Part shown: positions 1 to 13,640 of the stretch, piece by piece
Numbering within the stretch: the first letter of the stretch is position 1
Layout: each line of letters opens with the position of its first letter
Assembly (NCBI GenBank): GCA_021209875.1
Contig: JAGYVD010000009.1
Span: 434,001 to 498,000, forward strand
Reading direction: 5' to 3'
Source: Rosellinia necatrix
Taxonomy: Eukaryota; Ascomycota; Sordariomycetes; Xylariales; Xylariaceae
Length of the DNA stretch: 64,000 nt
Made by a program: the position numbers and the translations under genes
Notes under the pieces: generated by a model
Seen by the model: only the letters and a program-made list of their open reading frames with translations
The model's database searches: none
What the model was told of the DNA's origin: nothing

Positions 1-2874
1 ATGATATAAAGAAAACTTCAATTAAATAAAATATTTAAAATAACCTTATATGTTTTGGTTTTATTTTATATAAATTAATATGTCTTATTTTAATACTTCA
101 GCTAAAAAATATTATGTAATCTTTAAAATATTATATTAAATATTGAATATATTGTAAAAGAATTATACATGTGATGGCTGCAATAGCGGCAATTGGAACA
201 AAGCCCAACTATACCTATGTATTCGGAAGAAAAACTAAGGTTGAGAAAAGAAGAGAACTACATACAGGGCCGACGGCCAGAATTCCTACTTGTACATACT
301 ACTGGCCATTCACTACGTGACTGGCCTACCGCATTCACCACCTCGTACTTGTACCCACTTAGCCGGGGAACCAATCAGGGGCCGCCAGGCCGCTTATTCA
401 TCCGGCCAATCAGGGCCATCATGGCTGTGGGCCATGACAATACAATATTAAAACAATGTTTTCATAATTATTTCAATAATAATTAATTGAAGTATAAAAA
501 TTATAATAATGTTGAAATATTATATTTTGTTATTACAAACCATTATTTTTCAATTGAAATAAATAAATTATACATTAAACAAATATTATTTAATAAAAAA
601 AAGGTTTATTTATTCAAACTTTATTACTTATAAAAAAGAACAGCAAATGCTAGTTTAATGTATTAGGTATTTATTTATTTATTTATTTTTAAACTTATTA
701 ACTAATCTTTTTTAGTTGTTTTTATTTAAAAACAGTTAAAGTTCGGAGGTTTTAATCTTTGTATTTTTTAAAGCATTATAAAATTAAACACCTATATATT
801 GCATATAATAAAAAAAGCGAAAAAAATAAAAGAAAAAAGTAAATTATTTATTTATTATTTATTTATTTTAATATTTATTAATTCTTAAAATAAAAATTAA
901 ATTATAAAAACCCTCGAAGTTTTTTTAACTTGTAAACCCAAAACGACCTCGAAATAACATTATTTTTAATATAAACGTTAAAAACATTATTAATAATAAA
1001 ATTTTAAATTTTATTATAAATAATAATTTATCGTTTAATATTTTTGGTTTAAAATCTTTTAAGATTTTTTTTTAAACCGCAAGTTTATTATTTATTAATA
1101 TTTTATTATTTATATTAACTAATAATTATTTTAGGGATTTTATTATAAACCGAAAAACTATTAGAGTTTTATTAGATTCGACTTTTTAAACTGTATTATT
1201 AGCTTTTAATAACGAATTAAAAGCTAATATTAAAAATAATAAAAGCTTTTTTATTATTTTTAATATATAGATTTCGAACGTTTAAATAGCGTATATAAAG
1301 GTTATTATTTTTTTTATTAATTCTGATTTTAATTGAATTTATAAATTAATTAGATTTAAAAAAATAACTAACTGTTATATTAGTTTAAATATATTTAATT
1401 GTTTTCTAAATATATTAAAACTATATTTAGCTATTACTTCTAGTAATATTTTTAAGTATATGTTTATTTAAATATTATTATATTTATTTTTAAAAGCTAA
1501 CGTTTTATAATATGACTCGGGATAACGCTTGAAATAATATAACGTTTTTAAAGTTTTTTAAACGGAATTATTTAAATTTAATATATAAAAACTTTAATAA
1601 CGATATTTGTTGTATTTTGTATATTACTAATTTAATAGTTTAAAATATATTAACACAATATATTTTAACTTAAATAAAGCCGAAAATTTATTTGATTATA
1701 TTATTAATTAAATAAATAATATTTAAAATAACGCACATTTAAATAAGTTTATTATTTATTTATTTATATATTTATTTATTAATATTTTTTATAAACTTAA
1801 TTAATCGAATTTAACGAATTGTTATTTTAATAAAATATACTACTAAAATTAAAAATTATTTCTTCAAAGGATTAAAAAAGCAAAGCAAAATCAGGTTTTA
1901 CTACTTAGTTTTAATATTGAAAAGATTCCTTCAAGTATGTTTTATTTTAAAAAGTAATAAGCTCATTTATTATTAAATAATATTACCTGTTAAAATTCGA
2001 CTTTTAAAATATTAAATATATTAATCGAATTAAAAAAACCTTTTAAATTTATTAATCGATTTATTATAAATATTAAATTTAAACAAATATATTTAAACTT
2101 AATAGATTAATATACTATTAAACAGTTATGCAATTTATTTAATATATTTATTAAACCATCTGTAAAATTACAAGCCAAAGTTTATATAATATTACCAAAA
2201 TTATTATTATATATTTATAAAATATATAACGATTTAAAAAATTTATTCGGTATAGCTAAAATAAAATACAACAAGATTTTTTTTAGTAAGTTTTATTTTA
2301 TTTTCAAATTTATTTATTACTATCTTAATTTAATATTAAAACTTTTTTAATTTAATTAATATTATTAATAATAGTATTAAAAATTAAAAAATATTTTTCT
2401 GTCGATTAAATAATTTTTCGATTAAAACATATAACCTTTATATTTTAAGTTTTATATTAGATCCCTGTTTTAAAACTATATATTTTAAAACTAATAAAGT
2501 ATTATATTTTTATTTCAATATTAAAAAATATTATTTCGTTATTTAAACTTAAATTTAATTAGTATGTTTATTTATTTTAATATTTATTTATTTAAATATA
2601 GTTAACCTTTTAAATAATAACGTTGTTAATAAACTTAGTAATTCTTTTGCTGAAAATCCCGAAAATAATTCAGCTGAATCTAATTCCAAAAGTGAATTTT
2701 TTATAAATTTATTTTTAATATTTATTGAAAAAAAAACAACTATTTATTTAAAAAAAAGAATTATTACCCCGAAAGGTTAATATTATTTTTATTTATTTAT
2801 TAACGTTTATTTATGAAGTTAATCTTTTAGAATATTAGAAAAATAACGCTTTTTGATGTCTAATATTATTAATT

Positions 2875-3066
2875 TTAGCTAGAAAATATTTAGCTATTTC
2901 AGCTACTTCTGCTGCTATTAAACAAGTTTTTTTTATTATTAGTAATATAATTACTAAAAATAGAAACGGATTTAGTTCTAAAACAGTTAAAGCGTTAGTT
3001 TTATTAAAAAGTTGGAAATTAACTGATTTAGAAGATTTAATTATTAAAGAAAATACGGATTCTTAA
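2875..3066 (+). pseudogene. hAT-family transposase remnant (C-terminal dimerisation region)
   Basis: One frame reads LARKYLAISATSAA, then a short linker, then IITKNRNGF, and finally LVLLKSWKL before a stop at 3,064-3,066. This order matches the C-terminal dimerisation region of hAT (Ac/Tam3-type) transposases, where LARxYLAIPATSA is followed by a Ser-Glu-x-Val-Phe-Ser block, by IITKxRNRL and by LxxLKSW. The Ser-Glu pair is replaced here by Lys-Gln. A TGA lies in frame just upstream, where a Trp codon mutated by RIP would be expected. The rest of the transposase probably occupied roughly 900-2,870 but is too mutated to read. I could not define terminal inverted repeats. It is a dead copy. Confidence 0.75.
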
Positions 3067-3254
3067 ATTGAAAACAAGGAATAAATTATATATAATTAAT
3101 TTATATTTTTACATTTTATTAATTATTTTATTAATATTTATTTATAATTTATAATTTTAATCTATTATAATAATAAAACTTATACTTAGTTATATATATA
3201 AAAGTAATTTATTTGAATTATTTAATATAATAAAAATTTATTTACATATTTAAA

Positions 3255-3375
3255 TACTACAGTAGTACTGTAGTATTACTACATGTAGTACATACTAATA
3301 CTACTGTAGTATTAGTATTAGTATGTACTACACTGTTGTAGTATTAGTACGTATTAATACTACATGTAGTATACT
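3255..3375. repeat. imperfect palindrome of GTA/TAC units
   Basis: About 120 bases are built almost only from TAC, GTA, TAG and CTA triplets, unlike the plain A/T sequence around it. Arms starting GTAGTACATACTAATACTAC and the matching inverted arm (with a 6-base duplication) flank a one-base centre near 3,306, so the strand can fold into a long hairpin. It starts about 190 bp after the hAT-like stop codon. It may be a microsatellite that became palindromic or part of a transposon end. Confidence 0.6.
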
Positions 3376-6300
3376 AATTTCCAACCCTGCGTTTAATATT
3401 TAATTTAATTTTTTTAATAAATAATATATTTAAAATTTATAGTAGAAAAAATATAATAAAAACATAATTAATTAAACATTTATATAATTTATAGCAGCTC
3501 TATTAAATAATATTTAATTGATTATATTTTTAATTGCTAATTAGTTGATAAATACGATTATGTTATTTTATTAAATTAAACTATTGTTTATAATTTTTAG
3601 CAGCTTAAATAAAACAAGTTATTTTTAATTTAAATAATTTATATTTAATTTTAGTCTGTAATAAATTACGATATAAATATATAATTAGTTTTATTTATAT
3701 TAATAAAATTAAGCTTTTAAGCTTTTACTTGTGTTTTTTCTTATATGTAATAACATAATTTTTAAACTATATTTCTTAGCCTTATTTATTTATAAAAAAA
3801 ACAGTTTTTTTAAAGCGTAATATTATAATATTATTTTATAGCAGATAATTTTTTAAATAGCTTTAAATAAAATTATTTTTGTTTTTATTAGGTTATAATA
3901 TATGTTATTAATATAATAAATATGTTTTTTCGTTAAATCTTTTTTTTTTATATTTTTTAGCTAGTAAGTTATTTTTTTGATTTTATAATAGTTCTGCTAA
4001 TTAAACCTAATATAAAATCAGATTATAAAAAAATCTATTTATTTTTAAATTCTTTTAGAAGTTTATCATGTTTTTAAAAAATTAATTATAAAAATACTTA
4101 TATTTATTTAGTCATAGTTAATAGTTTTAAAACGTTCATATAAAATTTAAAAATCTTTATAAATAAATAGCTAATAAATTTTTTTTAAAAACATTATAAT
4201 ATTTTTTTACAAAATAATATAAAAATTATTTTAAAATATTTAAAATAGTTTTTATAATTATTAAAATATAGAATAGCTATATTAGTAGAATATTAATAAT
4301 AATATATATATTTATATAATAATTAGTTTATATATTTTTATATATATATTAAAAATTATTATATTTTATTAATGCTATATTAAATTGTTTCAAGCTATAA
4401 AAATTAATTATTATAAATATATTTGTAGATTTAAAATATATTAAAAATTAAAAAAATTTATTGCGTTAATAATTATAATATATTTTTTGTTTAACAAGCT
4501 TTTAATTATTTTTATGATGGGCTATGCCTGAAGGTACACTTATCAGGGTAGCAAATAAGGTTTATTTTCTAGCTAAGTAGCAGAAGTTATAAACAGTGTG
4601 TGCATGGCTTGTAAGATGTAGTTTTATAAGGCTGGTCAGTTTTAGTTGTACTAGTCCAGGTTTGGTGGTTAGTTCACGAGCCGTTCAGCAATTGTTTGGG
4701 ATAGGGGTGTATGGCAGTTTGCCCGTATCGGCCCGTGCGCTGATACTTCCTTATGGGCACTGCCCATGACAAAAAGTTTAAAAACTTTTAAACTTTTTTA
4801 ATTAACTTTAAAATTAAATTAAAAAATATTTTTATAGTTTTTATGTTTTTATATAAAATATTAATTAAAACGTTAGTTTATTTTTAATATTTTAAAAATA
4901 ATCAATGGTTTTTAATTATAGCTAAATTATTTTAGCAGCAGTATATTTTTAAATAAAAATTATATTAATTTAAAACATTCTACTAAAGTTTTTAAAAGTT
5001 GTTTATATTTAAGCTTAAAATATTCAATAAAATATAATAACATAATATTATTATAACCTTAAAATAATTAAATATATTAATAAAAATAATTAAATATATT
5101 TATAATATATTTAAATAATTATTTTTACATATAAATATCATTAGCTGTTATTTTTAATTTATTAATTTATAATTTAAAAACTATAAAAAAACAGAATAAA
5201 CTACGCCTATAAAAAATAAAAACATAAAACTATTTTTAAAAACTTTTAGCTTTTAATTATAATATATATATTTATAATTATTTAATAAACATATTTATTC
5301 ACGTTATTTTTAATAATAAATAAAAATAATAATTTAATATATTTATGAATTTAAATAAACTTTTATTATTAAACATGTTTAAATATATATTTTTAATAAC
5401 AGTAATTTTAAAATATAAAAATAAACTGCTAAACATTTTTAGCAACCATTTATTTTTAAACTTTAATAGAATATATAATTTATATAAAAAAAAATAGCTG
5501 CTAAAATCATATTTTATTTATGTTAATTATTTAATTATAGCTAGATTAAAGCGCGCATATTTAAATTTTTAGCTATAAACAACATTTTTTAACTTTAAAA
5601 GATCTAAAAAATACCATTAATTTAGTTTAATAATAAGATTTATTAGTTACATAACTATATTACTTTAATATAAAAAAAATACCTCTATTAATTCCTCTGC
5701 TAAATAAAAAATCTAGTAAAACTAGATTTAACCCCTGCAGAAGTAGCTGTAGGCCACTTGTTGCCAGCCGTAGCCTGTACAACATATCTTTAGCTTATCT
5801 AATCTAATAATATACAAGCTATTAGCTTAATTAATGCGGGCCCCTTCAGGGACTCTATCAAATCATTTTTATAATCTTATTAAAAAGTTAAAATATTATT
5901 AAATATTCCTAGTCTTTTTTTCCTTTTAATATTAATACAAATTTTCATTTATAAAATAAAACATTTTATTGTCTCTCTAACCAAAAAACAACAAAAAATT
6001 ATATTTTAATAATAAACTAGTTTATTTTATTTATTGCAAGTCTAAATATTATTTCATATTAAAATCTTTTAAAGGTTAATAATTAATAATAATTTCAAAA
6101 AGTCTTTTTTAATTAGCTACATAGCTTAAGTTATTATTTTTAGTAAAGCTATAAGTATTATTAATATTTTTTTATTAAAAACTTCAAAATTTAGCTTAAT
6201 AATATATAATATGTTTTAAAAACTATATTATTAAATATTAAATATTTTCATATGATTAAAATACTGTATTAAAAATAACTTTATTAAAGAAATCGGTCTT

Positions 6301-9189
6301 TATTTTTATAAATAAGTTGTAATTATAATAATTTAATAATAATATATAAATTAAAACTTTTTTTAACATGTAAAAACAATAAGTACGGTCGGAGGTATGA
6401 AGCTGTAAATAGCTGTATTTGCAGCATACTGGTCTGTGTTGTGGTGTTGTATGTAGTTGAATGTATAAAGGTCATGAAGGTGGTGTAATGCTAGGTGCAG
6501 TCCTAGAATTCCACCTACTAGTACAGGTATGTGGGTGGGTCTAGCCCAGGTGGCCTGGGCCACCTTATCTAATCTTACAGTGGGGCAACTGGTGGTGCCA
6601 AGCCTGGCACCCCTTGCCTACTCTAACAAATAAATATATTTTTATTTTTATTAATTATTTTAAACTTTTATTATATTATAAAATAATTTCATTTATTAAA
6701 TAAACAGTTCTTTTTACAATTATTTTTTTTAAATATTAATATATAACTTTTATATTAAAATTAAAGTTTTATTATTTAAAGTTAATTTATTCCATGATTT
6801 GTTTTAAGTTTATTTTAAATATTTTTTATAAAATTTATAAAATAAACTAGTTTTAATATTTTATTTTATATTTTTATTAAATTAACTTATCTAGTTTTAA
6901 TATTAATAATATAACTTCAAAATTTAGTTTATTATAAAAACTATTTCAAAAATTCAATAATATACTATTAATATATTTTTAAATATAAATAAATTATTTG
7001 TTAATTTAACCAGTAATATTTTATAATAATATATTTTATATTTTATATAAAAATAATTAAATCTTTTTATTTTTATATATATAAATATAATAAAAAGCTT
7101 ATTTTATATTAATTTTTATAAAATTTTAGAATTTAAAAGATAAAACAAAGTTTTTTAATAAATAATACAAAGTACTAGTTTTTGTTATAATTTTATTTAG
7201 TTTTTAATAATTTATATAAAAACAGAGTTTTTATTAGCTTTCTTTATAAATAATACTAGCAAGATATATAACATATTATTAAGCATAATAAAACATTTTT
7301 ATAAATTATTAATTAAATATTTTTATACTGCTTATAATTTATTAAGCTATATTTTATATAAAACATTATATTTTAAGTTTTCAGCTAATTTATTTTTTAT
7401 AAAATTTATTTTATAATTTATATAAAATCGGTAAAAAATAAATTATCTGATTTTTTTTGCTAAACGTGTTAAAAATTATAATATTTTAAAAATATCAATT
7501 TTAACGTTTTTTATTCACGCTTGTTTTTATTTTTATTCATTTACTTTTTTTGTTTATTCATTTATCGATTTAATAAATACTAATAATTTATATTTTATTA
7601 GTGCTTTATTTTTTTTTATTAAAGTTGTAAATATAATAACATTAAAAATAATGATTTAAATATTAAGTTCTTTTTATATCAGCTTATACTGTTTTTTTTA
7701 TACAGTAAAATTTGTTAGTGTTGAATTTTTCTCAAATTAATATATTTTTATTAACTTTTTTAAAAATTAGTTTTATTTTTAATATAAAAAAATAGTTTTT
7801 CAAATTTTTAAACTTTTTTAAATAGTTTAATATTAAATTGGTTTTTTTTTTAGCAGCAAGTTTTGAAAACTATTTGCTGCAGCACTTTTTTTTAATTTTT
7901 TTTTATTAAGTTTAATATTATAGTTTTATTGGTCAGCATTTTTTTAATAAGTTTTTGTTTTATTTATAGCTAATATACAACTATATTTATAATCTTTTAA
8001 TAAAATTAAAAAATCTAAAATATATTATTTAATATTTAATAATATATTATAGTATTTAAACTATTTTTTTAATTACAATTTTATAGTTTATATTTAATAT
8101 ATTAATAAAAACGTTGTTAAAAGTTTTATTATATATTTTAAAATTAATTATAACGCTGTATTAATTTTTAATCCCATTTTCTATTATATTTAATAACTAC
8201 CTGTTGTTTAAACTTATTTATAATTAATAAACTAAATAATTTTATTAATTTTTAATAAAACATATATTTATATATATATATATATATATACCTGCTTTTA
8301 TATTTTTAAATATATTATAACTTATTAAAAATAACCTGTTATTATATCAAATATAAACATATAATCAAAGTTTATTATTTAAATAATTGTTTATTATATT
8401 TTTTTATTTATAAACAGTAATACTAGCTTTAAAAAAGGTTATTTATTTCGAAGTTATTTTTTTTGGTTTAATATTAAAAGTATTTTTTCAATATTATAAT
8501 AACAGCTAGTATATATTTATTTATAATAATATTAATATAAACATTACGTTATATTTAATTAAAAGCTTTAAAAATAATCTTTAACAATATATTTTTTTAT
8601 TTATAGTAAAAACATTTACTTTTTATAATCTGCTGTTTTATTTTTTAATTAATAATGTAAACGTTTAGTTTGAATTTTTAATAATATAAACAAAATAAAT
8701 ATTTATTTTTAATAAAAATAATAAAAATATAATTATATTATATATAAATTATGTTTTTAAAAGTTTTTTTATTTTATAAACATTAATACATTTTTCTTTA
8801 TTATTTAATAAATAATAAACCATTTATATATAATATTTTATATACATGTTAAAATTTATTAATTTTTAAAATATTTAGAAATTATTTTAATTATAAGTTA
8901 TAAAAACAATTTATTTTCAAACTGTTTTTTGGTTTAGTTTTATTAAACCCTATTTTTTAAAAAGAATTTATAAAATCTGTTTTAAATTAAATAAATTTAA
9001 ATAAAATATATTTATCAAAATTTAATATTTCATTATTAACTTTGATTTTTTTAATATATTTACGTTTTTATAAATATTATATAAATATTATATTAAGTTT
9101 TTAAATGTTTTAATTATATTAAAATATTTATTTAATATATAAAAATTCAGATTTCTTAAAACTTCTTTTATAAAATTCATTTAAAATAA

Positions 9190-10588
9190 TTTATATTAAT
9201 TTCTAAATAATTTATTATGTTATAATATTAAATTTTAAAATTAACTTTAAATTTTATAGTTTTATTATAAAATTTATTTATTAAAATTTTAATAAATTTA
9301 TAAAAAATCTTTTAAAAGTTTTCAAAAAATATATGCTTTATATTTAATTAAATAAATTAACTACTTGTTAATTTAATTTATATAAAAAATCTTATAAGCA
9401 GTTTTATTATTTAATTATTGTTTTAAATTTTATTATAGCGGAGTTCATAGCAGCATTATTAAAACTTTTTTTTAGTTTAAATATAAAAAGTTTATATAAA
9501 ACAGTTTAACACAGCTTATTTAATTTTTATTAAACTTTTATATAACTTCCCATAAGTTAATAAAATAATTTTAAATTATTTTTAGTTTTGTGGTTTTGTT
9601 TTTAAAAATGTTTTTGTTTTTTCCTCTTTGTTGAATTAAATCGTATATGTTTTAAATTTTTACTTTATTAAAAACAATTTTTATATATTTTATAATATAT
9701 TATATAAAAATATAATACTTTATTGCTCTTTATTTAAATATTATTAACATATATATTTAAAGTTTTATTTTATTAAATAAAATAGCTGCAATAAAAATTA
9801 TATAAATTAAATTAACAAATATTTTAAAATTAATTAATTTTTATTATTTAATTAAATCACACTATTTTTTTAATTAGTTTTTATAAAAAACAGTTTATTT
9901 ATTTTTAACAGCTAAGCTTGTAAATTATTATATTAATAAATTAACATCTTTAAAAAAACTTGCTTGTTTTATTATATAATATTTTTTAAATTTAAATTTT
10001 TAAATTTATAAATAAAATTCTAATATAAGTTTTATTAATAGTTTTTAAACGATAATATTAATTTTATTTTTAGTTTTTATAATAAATTATGTTATAACAG
10101 GCTTTTAAAAACTAAATTAAATATATTTAATTTTATACATGTTATTAAAAGTTTTATTAATTAAACAATTAAAAAATTTAAACGTTATATAAAATAAAAT
10201 TAATTTTTAACATGCTAAAGTTTTAGCTTGTTTTTAGCTATTTTAGCTTTTATAATAAAAACTATTTTTAAATTAGTTTAATAAAAATATTTATAAAAAT
10301 AGTTTTAATATTTTAAAATGAATTAAATAATTTATAAATTGTTATACTAGTTATAAATAAAAAGTTAAAGCTTTAATAATAAGTAATATATTATATAAAA
10401 ATCTACCGATAAAAATAAAAAAAATAAAAAAAAGAATTAGCCTTTTAAAATTCAGGCTAAATGCAAGTATATAAAATAGGTCTAATCTGTGCGCTACAGC
10501 TGGTTTATGCGCACTAGTTAGTCACAGTTGTACAGATGTTCTGCGCATGCTATGTATGCCACAGTTAAAAACCTAGTTATTTATAACT
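9190..10588 (+). repeat. repeat copy A (RIP-mutated, direct tandem pair with copy B)
   Basis: Its sequence can be followed side by side with 10,622-11,552: the same blocks occur in the same order at 9,205-9,390, 9,750-10,060 and 10,440-10,588. Copy A contains about 360 extra bases (roughly 9,392-9,752) absent from copy B. In its GC-rich tail (10,450-10,570) it differs from copy B mainly by C-to-T and G-to-A changes. Confidence 0.7.
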
Positions 10589-10621
10589 ATATTGTTTATT
10601 TTTATAAAATTATTTATAAAC

Positions 10622-11552
10622 TAGTTTATATTAATTTCGAAATAATTTATTATAATATAATATTAATATTTAAAATTAATTTTATTTTTATAGTTTTATT
10701 ATAAAATTTATTTATTAAAACTTTAACAAATTTACAAAAAATTTTAAAAACTTTTAAAAAATATATTTTATATTTAATTAAATAAGTTAAATATTTATTA
10801 ATTTAATTTATATAAAAAATTTTATATATTTAAAACTTTATTTTATTAAGTAAAACAGCAGCAATAAAAATATTTAAACTAAATTAATAAATATTTTAAA
10901 ATTAATTAATTTTTATTATTTAAATAAATTAAAATAATTTTTTATAATTAATTTTATAAAAAATAATTGCCTTGTTTTTAATAGCTAAGCTCATAAATTA
11001 TTATATTAATAAATTAACAGCTTTTAAAAAACTTGCTTGTTTTATTATATAATATTTTTTAAATTTAAAGTTTTAAATTTATAAACAAAATTTTAAAACA
11101 AGTTTTATTAATAGTTTTTAAGCGTTAATATTTGTTTTATTTTTAATTTTATAAAACCAAGTTCTTTTTAATATATTAAAATTCTAGCTTATTTTTAACT
11201 ACTTTTAGTTTTTATAATAAAAACTATTTTTAAATTAATTTAATAAAAATATTTTAAAAAACAGTTTTAATCCTTTAGAAATAAATTAACTAATTTATAA
11301 ATTAATGCACTAATTATAAATAAAAATTAAAGCTTTAGCAAGAAATAATATATTATATAAAAATTTATCAATAAATAAAAATAAATAAAAAAAATTAGCT
11401 TACTAAAATTCTAGCTAAGTGCAGGTGTGTAAAGTAGGTCCAGTTTATGCGCTACAGCTGGTCTATATGCACTAGTTGGCAACAGGTGTACAGATGTTCC
11501 GCGCGTGCTACGCATGCCACGGTTTAAAGGACCAGTCATCCATAACTGCTAG
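10622..11552 (+). repeat. repeat copy B (tandem partner of copy A)
   Basis: This is a direct copy of 9,190-10,588 lacking the roughly 360-base insertion. Its tail (11,410-11,552) keeps more C and G than copy A. For example, TTCCGCGCGTGCTACGCATG here corresponds to TTCTGCGCATGCTATGTATG in copy A. It encodes nothing recognisable. Confidence 0.7.
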
Positions 11553-13640
11553 CAAAACTAGCTAAATAAAAATTATATAGCTTAAATAAAATAACCTAGC
11601 TTAAAAATCTTCTGGTCCTTAAAGGACCAAAAGCCTCCATCTAATCTATATCACATTTTATAGACTTAAACTACCCTACCCCTAGTAAACTATACTAGGA
11701 TAGTAATTATAAATATATATAATTTTTATAAAGTTTTAATAAGCATATGTTTTTATAAAATAATTAAACATATTTTTAAATATCTAATATTTTATAAAAA
11801 TAGTTATAATTAAGCTTATAAATTTAATATAAAACTTTTATTTTTAATTAAAATTAAAATATTTTTAAAACAAACAATTTATTAATTTTTTAAAATAAAT
11901 ATTTTTTAAAAAAAACGACAAGTTAATTATAGCTAAACTTTTAAAATATAATTTAATATCTGTTATTTAAGCTGTTTTAATTATAAAGTAGTTAATATTA
12001 ATTATATAACAGTTAATTTAATTATAATATTACATTTTAAAAATAATAAACTTTTTATTATATTGTTATAAAAAATAACAACGTTTATTTTCATCAACTT
12101 TTTAATTCTAATACTATTAAAAATATATTATTTATAAAATGTTTTTAAATTATTTAATTAATAATAAGCTGGTTAATCTTAGCTAGCTTTTTAATTTTTA
12201 ATAAGTTTATAAAAACTGTTTTATATTAAATTTTTAATTTTATTATCATAATTCTTTTCATATTGTAATATAATTTAAGTTAATATTAAATATAGTTATA
12301 ATTTAAATTAACATTAAATATAGTTATAATTTTATATAAACTTTTAGCTATTTATTTTTATTTATTTATTATAAACATTTATAGTTTTATTTTTTCAAGT
12401 AAAGCTTTATAATTTATTTTATTATGGTTATTAAAAAATTTAAATTATTAAACTGTTAACTTTAAAAATTGTTACTTTTATATCAAATTTATAATAAAAT
12501 GTTCAACTTTTTTATTTTATTTATTTTTAAACTAAATTATATTATATTAAATATTCTAAAAGAAGTTATAATATGCTAGCATGTTTTTTATAAGTTTTTT
12601 TTTGTTTTTGTTTTTATATTTTATCATAAAGCAACAGTTATATTAAAAAGCTTGCATTTTTATTAATTGTTTATATAAATAAATATTAACTGGTGTATTA
12701 TTTTTCATATAGCTTTAAATTAAAATATTAAAATTAAAATATATTTTATAGCAGGCTGGATTATAAATATACTTTTTAAAGTGGTTTAATGCTATATTAA
12801 CTATATTCACTATATTATAATATAATATATTATATAAAAATTAAATGTTTAATGCTAATTAATAAACTTAAAATTTTAAAATATAAGTTAAACTTATATT
12901 TAACAGGTTAGTTGTCACAGAGTAGTTTGCATATATACCAACATAACTAAAAAAAGGTGAAACAGTTCTGTTTTGCCTTTACATTAGTTTAATTTTAAAG
13001 TTTTATAAGTGCAGCAAATAATAAAATAACACTTGTTTCTATAACTAAATTTAATTAATTAAATAATATATAAAATTTTTTTTTTTAATTATTATCATTA
13101 ATATGTTTTATATATATATTAATAAAAAAATAAACAATAAAGCAATATATTTAAATAAAAATTAAATATATACTAGTTTATAAATATATAAATACTAGAT
13201 CACGTGCTATACGTAAATATTACAGGCCACAGCCTACAACTAAAAAGGACCTTTCCAGGTGGGTCCTAGCCAGGGGTCTATAGGTAGGTATAGCATCCGT
13301 GACTTTAGGTGCCACATGTCCATATTGGCCAGCCAGTTATCCATGACTTTCAATAATTATTATTAAAAACTAAATAAACAAAACTAGTTATATAACTAAA
13401 TAATTATTATATAACAAAATATAAATTAAAAATAATATTATATAACTTATAATAAACATAAATAAAATTAATACATTTAACAGAAATAATTTTAATTAGT
13501 GCTACAGTATACTAGGGGTAGGAAGTAACAGATAAATAAGTGGCCCTACTTCGCCCGTAATACCTGTACAGCCAACTAATCAGTTGGTCCCCATCCTTTT
13601 CTGTAGCAATTAGTTTATATTAATTTTTATATGTTCATAA

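Larger units (their letters stand above)
1..13640. repeat. AT-rich RIP-type repeat block
   Basis: Almost the whole stretch is A and T, with stops in all frames and no intact gene. The composition changes abruptly to normal at about 13,640. C-to-T and G-to-A differences between internal repeat copies (see 9,190-11,552) point to repeat-induced point mutation of old transposons. A hAT transposase remnant is readable near 2,875-3,066. Small islands of normal composition sit at about 180-450, 4,515-4,770, 5,740-5,870, 6,380-6,630, 10,450-10,570, 11,410-11,720, 13,200-13,350 and 13,500-13,610. Open frames inside these islands (for example 193-486 and 6,363-6,563) look fortuitous. Confidence 0.85.

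Noticed and set aside
193..486. 97-codon open frame at the left edge
   Set aside because: Lies in a small GC island within AT-rich repeat DNA and has no domain, codon pattern or introns suggesting a gene.
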